6,926 bases of DNA, taken from NCBI GenBank assembly GCA_007126855.1, contig SLAK01000417.1, positions 1 to 6,926 of the forward strand, read 5' to 3'. A program made the position numbers and the translations under genes. Below, piece by piece: positions 1 through 5,382 of this stretch. The first letter of the stretch is position 1. Each line of letters opens with the position of its first letter. The DNA comes from Dehalococcoidia bacterium. Its GTDB lineage: Bacteria > Chloroflexota > Dehalococcoidia > Tepidiformales > Tepidiformaceae. Below the pieces are notes generated by a model that was given only the letters and a program-made list of their open reading frames with translations, ran no database searches and was not told the DNA's origin.

Positions 1-614
1 CCGCGGCCAAGCGCATCGTCCTGGACAACGGCGTCTGGCCGGCCACCCTCAAGCGCGACAACGTCCAGCTCATCACCGACCGCATCAGCGAGATCACGCC
101 TCGCGGCATCCGCACGGACGACGGGCAGGAGCACGAAGTCGACGTCATCATCTATGGCACGGGTTTCCAGGCCTCCCGCTTCCTCACGCCTATGAAGGTC
201 ACCGGCCGCGGCGGCGTCGACCTCCACGAAAACTGGGACGGCGACGCACGCGCCTACCTGGGCATCGTCGTGCCGAACTTCCCCAACTTTTTCCTCCTCT
301 ATGGCCCGAACACGAACATCGTCGTCAACGGTAGCATCGTCTACTTCTCCGAATGCGAGGTGCAGTACGTCATGAACTGCATACGCCTCCTCCTGGAGAA
401 GGGCTACCGCGCCATGGACTGCAAGAAGGACGTCCACGACCGCTACAACGTCCGCATCGACGAAGGCAACCGCCAGATGGCCTGGGGCGTCGCCGACGTC
501 AATAGCTGGTACAAGAACGAAAAGGGCCGCGTCTCCCAGAACTGGCCCTTCAGCCTCCTCGAGTTCTGGCAGCAAACCCGCGAACCCGACCCCGCGGACT
601 ACGAGTTCGCGTAG
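1..614 (+). CDS. Flavin-containing / Baeyer-Villiger-type monooxygenase, C-terminal part (5' end outside window)
   Basis: The reading frame is open from the window edge (first whole codon at 3) to a TAG at 612-614, giving 203 residues; relatives are usually about 490-550, so the FAD-binding N-terminus is missing. Visible are the late FMO/BVMO signature DVIIYGTGF (residues 47-55 of the fragment), followed by LLYGPNTN (98-105). The C-terminal pattern with SWYKN (168-172) and DPADYEF (196-202) is typical of 4-hydroxyacetophenone monooxygenase-like enzymes. Such enzymes use FAD, NADPH and O2 to insert oxygen into ketones, giving esters or lactones; they are cytosolic. Codons are strongly C-ending. 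The gene converges on the acyl-CoA dehydrogenase at 704-1972. The family is clear; the substrate, and whether it performs Baeyer-Villiger or heteroatom oxidation, cannot be told because the N-terminal fingerprint lies outside the window. Confidence 0.9.
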   Translation, partial: AAKRIVLDNGVWPATLKRDNVQLITDRISEITPRGIRTDDGQEHEVDVIIYGTGFQASRFLTPMKVTGRGGVDLHENWDGDARAYLGIVVPNFPNFFLLYGPNTNIVVNGSIVYFSECEVQYVMNCIRLLLEKGYRAMDCKKDVHDRYNVRIDEGNRQMAWGVADVNSWYKNEKGRVSQNWPFSLLEFWQQTREPDPADYEFA

Positions 615-616
615 CC

Positions 617-634
617 GCGGCCGCCCCAGGCCGC
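617..634. terminator. Short hairpin just after the monooxygenase stop
   Basis: GCGGCC (617-622) and GGCCGC (629-634) form a perfect 6-base-pair stem around a 6-base loop, starting 2 bases after the TAG. No T-run follows, so this is not a textbook intrinsic terminator. It could block 3' exonuclease or slow polymerase. The terminator role is inferred from position between converging genes. Confidence 0.3.
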
Positions 635-661
635 AGGGCACGCCCCCGCCTCCGATCCCCA

Positions 662-686
662 CCCTCTCCCTTGCAAAGGGAGAGGG
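662..686. repeat. REP-like intergenic palindrome between converging genes
   Basis: CCCTCTCCCTT (662-672) and AAGGGAGAGGG (676-686) form a perfect 11-base-pair stem with a 3-base loop, followed by CCGGGGTGAGGG (687-698). From memory, palindromes of this CCCTCACCCC/CCCTCTCCC type are scattered through intergenic DNA of many high-GC bacteria; the dispersed nature cannot be shown from one window. It sits between the convergent monooxygenase and acyl-CoA dehydrogenase genes, where it may also end transcription from both sides. Neither side has a T-run. Confidence 0.6.
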
Positions 687-703
687 CCGGGGTGAGGGTT
701 CTC

Positions 704-1972
704 TTAGGGCCGCGCGAAGGCGTGCGGCTCCGCATCGCTTCGCGTCGGCATCATCTTGAAGTCCGGGTCGTACTTCTTCAGCTCCCGCCGCGCGATTGTC
801 ATTTTGTGCACCTCGTCCGGACCGTCCGCGATGCGCAGCGTGCGGACGCTCGTCCACATGTCCGCCAGCGGCGTATCCTGCGTCACGCCGGCCGCGCCAT
901 GCACCTGGATCGCCCGGTCGATCACCTTCAGGGCCATGTTCGGGATAGCAACCTTGATGCCGGAGATCTCGTTCGCGGCCTCCTTGTTGCCCACCGTGTC
1001 CATCAGGTGCGCGCAGCGCAGCACGTACTCGCGCGCCATGTCGATCTCGATCCGTGATTCCGCAATCCAGTCCTGGATCAGGCCCTTCTGCGCCACCAGC
1101 GAGCCAAAGGCCTCGCGGTTCAACGCCCGCTTGATGAGATACGTCAGCGCCCGCTCCGCCACGCCGATCGTCCGCATGCAGTGGTGGATGCGTCCCGGGC
1201 CCAGCCGCGCCTGCGAAATTGCAAAGCCGCCACCTTCCTCGCCCAGCAGGTGGTCCGCCGGCACGCGCACGTTTTCGAACAACACCTGCCCGTGCCCGCC
1301 GCGGTCTTCGTGCCCGAACACGGTCAGCGACCGCTCCACCGTCACGCCGGGCGTCTCCTTCGGCACCACGATCATCGACTGCTGCCGGTGCCGCGGCGCA
1401 TCCGGGTCGTTCTTGCCCATCACGATCATCACCTTGCAGCGATCCGCCATGATCCCCGAGGTGAACCACTTGCGCCCGTTCAGGACGTACTCGTCGCCGT
1501 CCTTCTCGATCCGCAAGGAAATGTTGTTCGCGTCCGACGACGCCACCGCTGGCTCCGTCATCGCGAAGGCCGAGCGGATCTCACCGTTCAGCAGCGGCCT
1601 CAGCCATTCTTCCCGGATGCGCTCGTTGCCGTAGAGATTCAAGATCTCCATGTTCCCCGTGTCCGGCGCGTTGCAGTTCAGCACTTCCGATGCGAACCGC
1701 ACCTTCCCCAGCTCTTCGGAAACCGGCGCATAGTCCACGTTCGAAAGCTTCGTCCCCGGGTCACCCTCGCGCAGGTGCGGCAGGAACAGGTTCCAGAGGC
1801 CGCGCTTCTTCGCCTCCGCCTTCAGGTCGTCGAGGATTGGCGGATAGGAGTGGTCCCCGCCCTCGTGATACTGGCGGAAGTACTCTTCCTCGTTCCGGTA
1901 GATGTGGTCCGCCATGAACCGCTTGACCTCTTCCTGAACGGCGAGGCCTTCCTTCGTGAACTCGTACGGCAT
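704..1972 (-). CDS. Acyl-CoA dehydrogenase, ACAD10/11-like
   Basis: A 422-residue flavoenzyme of the acyl-CoA dehydrogenase family. It would introduce the alpha-beta double bond into a CoA thioester, passing electrons to an electron-transfer flavoprotein. FAMTEPAVASSD (136-147) is the FAD/substrate motif, WFTSG (169-173) the flavin-contact loop, IQVHGAAG (355-362) the C-terminal helical-domain motif. At the usual catalytic glutamate (IYEGT in medium-chain enzymes) it has IADGPDEVH (381-389), placing Asp383 there. This IADGPDEVH version and the FAMTEPAVASSD motif recall the ACAD10/ACAD11 group. The frame stays open upstream to 2092, but MPYEF at 1972 is chosen because AGGAAG lies 7 bases before it and the upstream residues are low-complexity. 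The last residues (AEPHAFARP) are coded by an imperfect palindrome and may be an add-on tail. It appears to have its own promoter and is not coupled to the upstream operon. Substrate unknown. Confidence 0.95.
   Translation of the reverse strand: MPYEFTKEGLAVQEEVKRFMADHIYRNEEEYFRQYHEGGDHSYPPILDDLKAEAKKRGLWNLFLPHLREGDPGTKLSNVDYAPVSEELGKVRFASEVLNCNAPDTGNMEILNLYGNERIREEWLRPLLNGEIRSAFAMTEPAVASSDANNISLRIEKDGDEYVLNGRKWFTSGIMADRCKVMIVMGKNDPDAPRHRQQSMIVVPKETPGVTVERSLTVFGHEDRGGHGQVLFENVRVPADHLLGEEGGGFAISQARLGPGRIHHCMRTIGVAERALTYLIKRALNREAFGSLVAQKGLIQDWIAESRIEIDMAREYVLRCAHLMDTVGNKEAANEISGIKVAIPNMALKVIDRAIQVHGAAGVTQDTPLADMWTSVRTLRIADGPDEVHKMTIARRELKKYDPDFKMMPTRSDAEPHAFARP
713..744. repeat. Imperfect palindrome inside the 3' end of the acyl-CoA dehydrogenase gene
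   Basis: Arms 713-727 and 730-744 match at 12 of 15 positions: CGCGAAG pairs with CTTCGCG, and TGCGG with CCGCA, with three mismatches between. It encodes part of the C-terminal tail and lies close to the hairpin at 662-686, so the two may be parts of one larger repeat element. Confidence 0.4.
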
Positions 1973-1979
1973 GTATGCT

Positions 1980-1985
1980 CTTCCT
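1980..1985 (-). promoter_or_regulatory. Ribosome binding site fixing the start of the first acyl-CoA dehydrogenase
   Basis: On the minus strand AGGAAG ends 7 bases before the ATG at 1972. No comparable site precedes the start that the open frame would allow at 2092, so this site decides the start. Confidence 0.6.
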
Positions 1986-2021
1986 TTCTCTGGAAAGTTC
2001 GTTCGTGACGTTGCCTGAGCT

Positions 2022-2045
2022 GGCCACGCTGGTGTCAGCGTGGCC
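2022..2045. promoter_or_regulatory. Perfect 24-base inverted repeat, candidate operator
   Basis: GGCCACGCTG (2022-2031) and CAGCGTGGCC (2036-2045) are perfect 10-base arms around GTGT. The repeat lies in the leader of the acyl-CoA dehydrogenase, 50 bases before its start and just downstream of the -10-like TAGAAT. That is where a dimeric repressor such as a TetR or GntR family protein would bind; fatty-acid and aromatic catabolic dehydrogenases are often controlled this way. In RNA it would form a stable hairpin, so a 5'UTR structure is the alternative. No T-run follows, arguing against a terminator. A copy of nine bases of the arm edge (GCTGGCCAC, 2019-2027) recurs at 2082-2090. No regulator gene is in the window. 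Confidence 0.5.
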
Positions 2046-2055
2046 GGTGGGGCGA

Positions 2056-2061
2056 ATTCTA
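2056..2061 (-). promoter_or_regulatory. Possible -10 element for the first acyl-CoA dehydrogenase
   Basis: The minus strand reads TAGAAT, five of six matches to the sigma-70 -10 consensus. No good -35 hexamer is found 16-18 bases upstream (AGCACC with 17-base spacing), so activation or another sigma factor would be needed. The predicted transcription start near 2049 falls next to the inverted repeat at 2022-2045. Confidence 0.35.
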
Positions 2062-2150
2062 CAGCCGTATCCCGTTCAGGTGCTGGCCACACGGTTACCC
2101 GCTTGCTGGTCCGTTTGCCCCCTTGGCCCCTGGGTGCGGGCGCCGCCGGC

Positions 2151-3374
2151 TCAGAATCGCACGTTGCCCCGGATCAGCTCCTTCGCGATCGTCCGCCGCA
2201 AGATCTCGTCAGTCCCGTCCGCAATGCGGATCGTCCGCGCTGTCTTCCAGCCCTCGTGCAGGCGCAATTCGTTCGTCAGCCCCATCCCGCCATGCACCTG
2301 CATCGCCCGGTCGAAGATCTTCACCGCCGCATTCGTCGCAAACAGCTTCGCCATCGCCAGCTCCCTGCGCGCGTCCTGCCCTTCGTCCACTTTTGCGGCT
2401 GTCTCCAGCGTCATCGTCCGCGCTGCGAATATCTCCACCGCCATGTCCGCTAGCATGTTCTGGATCGACTGGTGCTCCGCGATCGGCTTCCCACTCGTAT
2501 GCCGCGATTGCGAATACTCCACCGAACGCTCCATCGCCCATCGCGCCAGCCCCACCGACCGCGCCGAGTTGTACAGCCGCCCCTGGCTCGCGCCCATCAT
2601 CGCCAGGTTGAACCCGCCATGCAGCGGCCCGAAGCGGTAAGAGTCCGGCACCCGCGCCTCGTCGAAAGACAGGATCGCCTCCCGCCCGCCGATTTCCCCG
2701 AACAACCGAATGACCGACTCCACGCGCACGCCGTCAGTCTCCATCGGCACATAGAACGCCGTGATCCCACCCTTCCGCGCCGCCACCATGTCCGGGTCTG
2801 TCACCGCGAACAGCAGCACGTAATCCGCTGTCGGCGCAAACGAGGTCCACTGCTTCGAACCCGTGATGCTCCACGAATCGCCATCCCGCGTGGCGCGCGT
2901 CTTCATCCCCCAGGCGTCCGTCCCCGCTTCCGGCTCCGACATCCCGAAGCATCCGGCGAGCCGGCCGCTCACCACCTTCGGCCGCACCTGTTCCGCTAGC
3001 TCCTCCGAAACCTCTGTCCACAGCAGGCTCGGCCCGCTCGCCCAGTGCGAAATCGTCCCGTAGGCCAGCCGCTCACCCGGCCCGTACTTATGGTGCAATG
3101 CCTCCCAGCACAGCACGCTCAGCCGCAGCGGCAACCCGCCCCCGCCAATCTCCTCGGGACAGAACATCTGGTAGTAGCCCGCATCCGCCGACGCCATCCG
3201 CACTGCCGCCCGCGCCGCCGTCACATCCGGGTGCTCCACGCCGCTTTCCGTGTACAGCAGCCGCGGCTCCTCCATGATCTCCGCGATCGCCTCCTCCCGC
3301 GGCGCCACCTCCTTCTCCACAAACTCCAGCAGCCCGTTCACCACGGCCGCGTCCCGCCCATCCTGCTCCGTCAT
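2151..3374 (-). CDS. Acyl-CoA dehydrogenase (second, distinct from the first)
   Basis: A 407-residue acyl-CoA dehydrogenase family protein. GCFGMSEPEAGTD (141-153) is the FAD/substrate signature, QWTSFAPTADY (175-185) the flavin-contact region, and QVHGGMG (359-365) the C-terminal domain motif. The catalytic-glutamate position reads RIADGTDEI (383-391), so Asp386 replaces the usual Glu, as in the other dehydrogenase here. Apart from these motifs the two proteins differ widely, especially in the N-terminal domain, so this is not a recent duplication. The start has a strong GGAGGT (3381-3386) six bases upstream. It is the last gene of the cupin-SDR-dehydrogenase group, 100 bases after the SDR stop; that gap carries tandem hairpin repeats that might lower its expression relative to the genes before it. 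It likely oxidises a CoA thioester from the same pathway; substrate unknown. Confidence 0.95.
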   Translation of the reverse strand: MTEQDGRDAAVVNGLLEFVEKEVAPREEAIAEIMEEPRLLYTESGVEHPDVTAARAAVRMASADAGYYQMFCPEEIGGGGLPLRLSVLCWEALHHKYGPGERLAYGTISHWASGPSLLWTEVSEELAEQVRPKVVSGRLAGCFGMSEPEAGTDAWGMKTRATRDGDSWSITGSKQWTSFAPTADYVLLFAVTDPDMVAARKGGITAFYVPMETDGVRVESVIRLFGEIGGREAILSFDEARVPDSYRFGPLHGGFNLAMMGASQGRLYNSARSVGLARWAMERSVEYSQSRHTSGKPIAEHQSIQNMLADMAVEIFAARTMTLETAAKVDEGQDARRELAMAKLFATNAAVKIFDRAMQVHGGMGLTNELRLHEGWKTARTIRIADGTDEILRRTIAKELIRGNVRF

Positions 3375-3394
3375 GTCTCAACCTCCGAATGTAG

Positions 3395-3415
3395 CCGCGA
3401 CCCCCGTGGTCGCGG
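3395..3415. repeat. Hairpin overlapping the first tandem-repeat unit
   Basis: CCGCGACC (3395-3402) and GGTCGCGG (3408-3415) form a perfect 8-base-pair stem with loop CCCGT. It lies 21 bases upstream of the second acyl-CoA dehydrogenase start. The alternative CCCCG/CGGGG pairing of the repeat unit is mutually exclusive with it. Confidence 0.55.
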
Positions 3416-3465
3416 GGAATGGCTCGCATGTCCCCGTGGTCGCGGGGTATGGCTCGCATTTCCCC
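3402..3465. repeat. Tandem 30-base hairpin repeat, two copies plus a stub
   Basis: Unit 1 (3402-3431) and unit 2 (3432-3461) are identical at 28 of 30 positions, differing only at unit positions 17 and 29. A third unit begins with CCCC at 3462 and then diverges. Each unit starts with CCCCG-TGGTCG-CGGGG, a 5-base-pair hairpin, followed by a single-copy tail with GGCTCGCAT. The array fills most of the SDR-to-dehydrogenase gap within an apparent operon. It has no spacers of unrelated sequence, so it is not a CRISPR array. It looks like a REP-type element; effects on mRNA stability or downstream translation are inference. Confidence 0.75.
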
Positions 3466-3474
3466 TCGTATTCC

Positions 3475-4254
3475 TCACCGCTCCGGCCCGCGCAACAACA
3501 CGCCCCCATCCACCGGTAACACCACCCCCGTGATGTACCGCGCCTCGTCTGATGCAAGGAACAGCGCCGCATAGCCAACATCCCACCCGGATCCCTCGAT
3601 CCGCAGCAGCGACGCGTTCTTCCGCCGCTCGCGAAGCTCCACACTCATGCCGCCTGCATACACCATCGGTGTATAGATCGGTCCCGGCGCGATGCAGTTC
3701 GCCCGGATACCGTCCCGCGCATGGTCCACCGCAAGCGCCTGCGTCAGCGAGATGACAGCTCCCTTCGACACGCTGTACGGCGTAAGCCCACGCGGCCGCA
3801 TCGCCGCAATCGACGCGATGTTCACGATCGCGCCCCCGCCCGACTCCGCCATCGCCGGTACCGCGTGTTTGCTCGCCAGCATCATCCCGGTCACGTTCAC
3901 GCGCATCACGCGCTCCCAGTCCTCCTCCTCCACATCCACCACTGTCCCGCGCCCGCCGATGCCCACGTTGTTGTCCAGGATGTCGAGCCGCCCCCACAGC
4001 TCCACCGCGCGCGCCACCATCGCCGCGCAATCCTCCGAACTGGTCACGTCCGCGGCGAACACCTCCGCCGTCGCACCCTCCTGTTTGATCAGCTCGCGCG
4101 TCTGCTCCGCCGCCTCCGGCTTCCGGTCTACCAGCAACACGCGCGCCCCCTCGCGCGCGAAAAGGACCGCCGCCGCGCGTCCTGTCCCGATGCCGTCGTC
4201 CACCTGCGACCCGGCGCCCGTGACAATCGCCACTTTGTCCTCCAGCCGTCCCAT
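3475..4254 (-). CDS. SDR family NAD(P)-dependent oxidoreductase
   Basis: A 259-residue classical short-chain dehydrogenase, the usual length for the family, interconverting an alcohol and a ketone. The nucleotide-binding glycine motif is stretched: TGAGSQVDDGIG (residues 12-23) has four extra residues compared with TGxxxGxG, a variant I recall from an SDR subgroup. Asp43 at the end of the second strand favours NAD(H). Also seen are D69-V70, NNVG (95-98, usually NNAG), Asn120, Ser148, and the catalytic Tyr160-xxx-Lys164, then PG (190-191). All catalytic residues are present. The start at 4254 has AGGAGG (4260-4265) five bases upstream, overlapping the cupin stop codon, which suggests translational coupling. 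Its place between a cupin and an acyl-CoA dehydrogenase suggests a hydroxyl oxidation in the same catabolic route. Substrate unknown; a reductive role is possible. Confidence 0.95.
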   Translation of the reverse strand: MGRLEDKVAIVTGAGSQVDDGIGTGRAAAVLFAREGARVLLVDRKPEAAEQTRELIKQEGATAEVFAADVTSSEDCAAMVARAVELWGRLDILDNNVGIGGRGTVVDVEEEDWERVMRVNVTGMMLASKHAVPAMAESGGGAIVNIASIAAMRPRGLTPYSVSKGAVISLTQALAVDHARDGIRANCIAPGPIYTPMVYAGGMSVELRERRKNASLLRIEGSGWDVGYAALFLASDEARYITGVVLPVDGGVLLRGPER

Positions 4255-4263
4255 CGCGCCCTC

Positions 4264-4644
4264 CTATCGGTCCACGCGCCACGGCGCGGGGTCGAAGTCG
4301 TCCGGTAGCGGCAGGAAGATGCTCCTCCGCGGCCCTTCGATCTCCCGCGTGATGTGGCCTCGCCCTGTCGTGTCGTCTGCCAGCAGGATGTCCCCCGGGC
4401 CCATCCGTCGCTTCGACCCGGCACCGCACTCGATCTCCACGGCGCCGGTCAGCGTGATCACGAACTGCCGCCGTGGCGCATTGTGGAAATCCAGTTCCCC
4501 GCCCACCGGCGTCTCGCGGAAAATCACGCCCTCCGTCGGCACCACCTCCGAGATCGATCCGTATCGCGACTCCTGCAGCGGGATGTCCAGCTCTTCGAAA
4601 TGCGATTCGTTGTCTTCGCCCGTATACACGCGCACCACCCTCAT
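4264..4644 (-). CDS. Small single-domain cupin protein
   Basis: A 126-residue protein with one cupin barrel. The first cupin motif is seen around FHNAPRRQFVITLTG (residues 53-67), the second around GPGDILLADDTTGRGH (82-97). Retained candidate metal ligands are His54 and His97, but the second His of the HxH pair is Ala56 and the usual Glu is Gln60. Metal binding may therefore be altered or absent. The family is usually left as 'cupin domain-containing protein'; possible roles are isomerase, small dioxygenase, or ligand-binding helper for the pathway enzymes downstream. It is the first gene of the group, with a near-perfect AAGGAGGT (4651-4658) six bases before the ATG, so strong translation is expected. 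The stop lies 9 bases before the SDR start. Function unknown. Confidence 0.85.
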   Translation of the reverse strand: MRVVRVYTGEDNESHFEELDIPLQESRYGSISEVVPTEGVIFRETPVGGELDFHNAPRRQFVITLTGAVEIECGAGSKRRMGPGDILLADDTTGRGHITREIEGPRRSIFLPLPDDFDPAPWRVDR

Positions 4645-4675
4645 ACGCCCACCTCCTTCTGTTCAATGTCCGCGC

Positions 4676-4705
4676 ATTCTGCGCCCCGCTACCCGGCGAC
4701 CGCAA
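4676..4705 (-). promoter_or_regulatory. Possible sigma-70 type promoter for the cupin-SDR-dehydrogenase operon
   Basis: On the minus strand TTGCGG (4700-4705) and CAGAAT (4676-4681) are 18 bases apart. They match the -35 and -10 consensus at 3 and 4 of 6 positions, 31 bases upstream of the cupin start. The match is modest; position in the divergent spacer supports it. Confidence 0.3.
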
Positions 4706-4710
4706 CGGTC
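4698..4710. promoter_or_regulatory. Inverted repeat in the divergent promoter region, possible operator
   Basis: GACCG-CAA-CGGTC is a perfect 5+5 inverted repeat with a 3-base centre. It overlaps the predicted -35 of the cupin operon and lies 44 bases before the phosphoribosyltransferase start, so a bound protein could affect either direction. Short palindromes like this occur by chance in GC-rich DNA. Confidence 0.25.
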
Positions 4711-4753
4711 AGGTCGAGGACCGGGCTGGCGGACACCATCCTGGCGCGTGACA

Positions 4754-5311
4754 ATGCATCTCACTATGCGGCCTTACGACTACGCCAAACGCGAAGGCAT
4801 TCACGAACTTTCCTGGACCGATGTCGAGGCACTTTCCATCGAGCTTGCCGAGGCGCTCGACCGCGAAGGCATCGATTCCATCATCGGCGTGGCCCGCGCA
4901 GGCCTCTTCCCGGCTACCGCCGTCGCCCTCGCGCTTCGCCGCGAACTCTTCGTCGTGCGCCTCAGCCGTCGCGTCGACGACGAAGTCGTCTACGAAAGCC
5001 CGCGCTGGCGCGTGCCCATTCCACCCGAAGTAGCCGACCGCAATGTCGCCATCATCGACGACGTCGCCGACACCGGTGAAACCCTCCGGCTGGTGACCGC
5101 GGCAGCCCGTGAAGCCGGCGCTAAACACATCGTCACCGCGGCCCTCGTCGCCCATTCCTGGGCTGAGCCGCTCCCAACCCACGCGCCGCTCATCACCGAC
5201 GCCTTCGTCATCTTCCCTTGGGTCCGCCAGGTCCGCGTCAACGGCCAATGGCAACCTCACCCGGAGCTCACCGCCGCCCTCGACGCCATCGCCGAGCAGG
5301 AGGAAGACTGA
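4754..5311 (+). CDS. Type I phosphoribosyltransferase, hypoxanthine/xanthine-guanine type (COG2236-like)
   Basis: A 185-residue protein with the PRPP-binding signature NVAIIDDVADTGETL (97-111), whose two adjacent acidic residues and TGET loop bind PRPP. An N-terminal strand with IIGVARAGLFPATAVA (43-58) is the PPi-binding region of type I PRTases. The C-terminal part with FVIFPW (151-156) fits purine-salvage PRTases of the archaeal/COG2236 kind, which join a purine base to PRPP. The frame is open far upstream (to 3692), but that part is antisense to the cupin and SDR and is not real. ATG 4754 is used; ATG 4766 is equally possible (181 residues). Neither has a Shine-Dalgarno site; GACAAT at 4750-4755 could be a -10 for a leaderless message from 4766. 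It is divergent from the catabolic operon, with 109 bases between starts, and probably unrelated to it. The exact base is unknown. Confidence 0.88.
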   Translation: MHLTMRPYDYAKREGIHELSWTDVEALSIELAEALDREGIDSIIGVARAGLFPATAVALALRRELFVVRLSRRVDDEVVYESPRWRVPIPPEVADRNVAIIDDVADTGETLRLVTAAAREAGAKHIVTAALVAHSWAEPLPTHAPLITDAFVIFPWVRQVRVNGQWQPHPELTAALDAIAEQEED

Positions 5312-5382
5312 GCGTCTGTCTTGGGCTGCTCACCTGCCTGCATGCGGCTGGTGTTGGGAGGAGATGAGAGGCCGCAGCGTTG
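5312..5382. other. Convergent spacer without recognisable signals
   Basis: These 71 bases separate the ends of the phosphoribosyltransferase and the hydrolase. I see no strong hairpin, T-run or small gene. It marks a switch from the strongly C-skewed composition to the mixed composition of the hydrolase. Confidence 0.4.

Noticed and set aside
611..619. GTAGCCGCG shared with 3391-3399, perhaps marking the same repeat family.
   Set aside because: Nine bases in GC-rich DNA, partly fixed by the TAG stop codon, is too little, and the flanks differ.
756..2008. Long + strand frames opposite the first acyl-CoA dehydrogenase.
   Set aside because: Antisense shadows with low-complexity Arg/His/Pro-rich translations; the minus-strand dehydrogenase explains the region fully.
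3388..3459. Small minus-strand peptide with a repeated 10-residue unit (MRAIPRDHG).
   Set aside because: The 30-base repeat is a multiple of three, so any frame repeats. It reads on out of frame into the dehydrogenase gene and has no independent support.
3402..3465. Possible degenerate CRISPR array, because the repeat core resembles a palindromic CRISPR repeat.
   Set aside because: The units are directly tandem with a 30-base period, there is no variable spacer, only two copies exist and no cas gene is present.
3371..4705. Long - strand open frame of 444 codons overlapping the SDR and cupin.
   Set aside because: It is in a different frame from two well-supported genes, is Gly/Arg/Ala-rich and has no family motif.
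3692..4753. Long + strand open frame joined in frame to the phosphoribosyltransferase, suggesting a 539-residue fusion.
   Set aside because: The upstream part is antisense to the SDR and cupin genes, has no recognisable motif and is rich in Ser/Pro/Arg, as expected for a shadow frame in GC-rich DNA.
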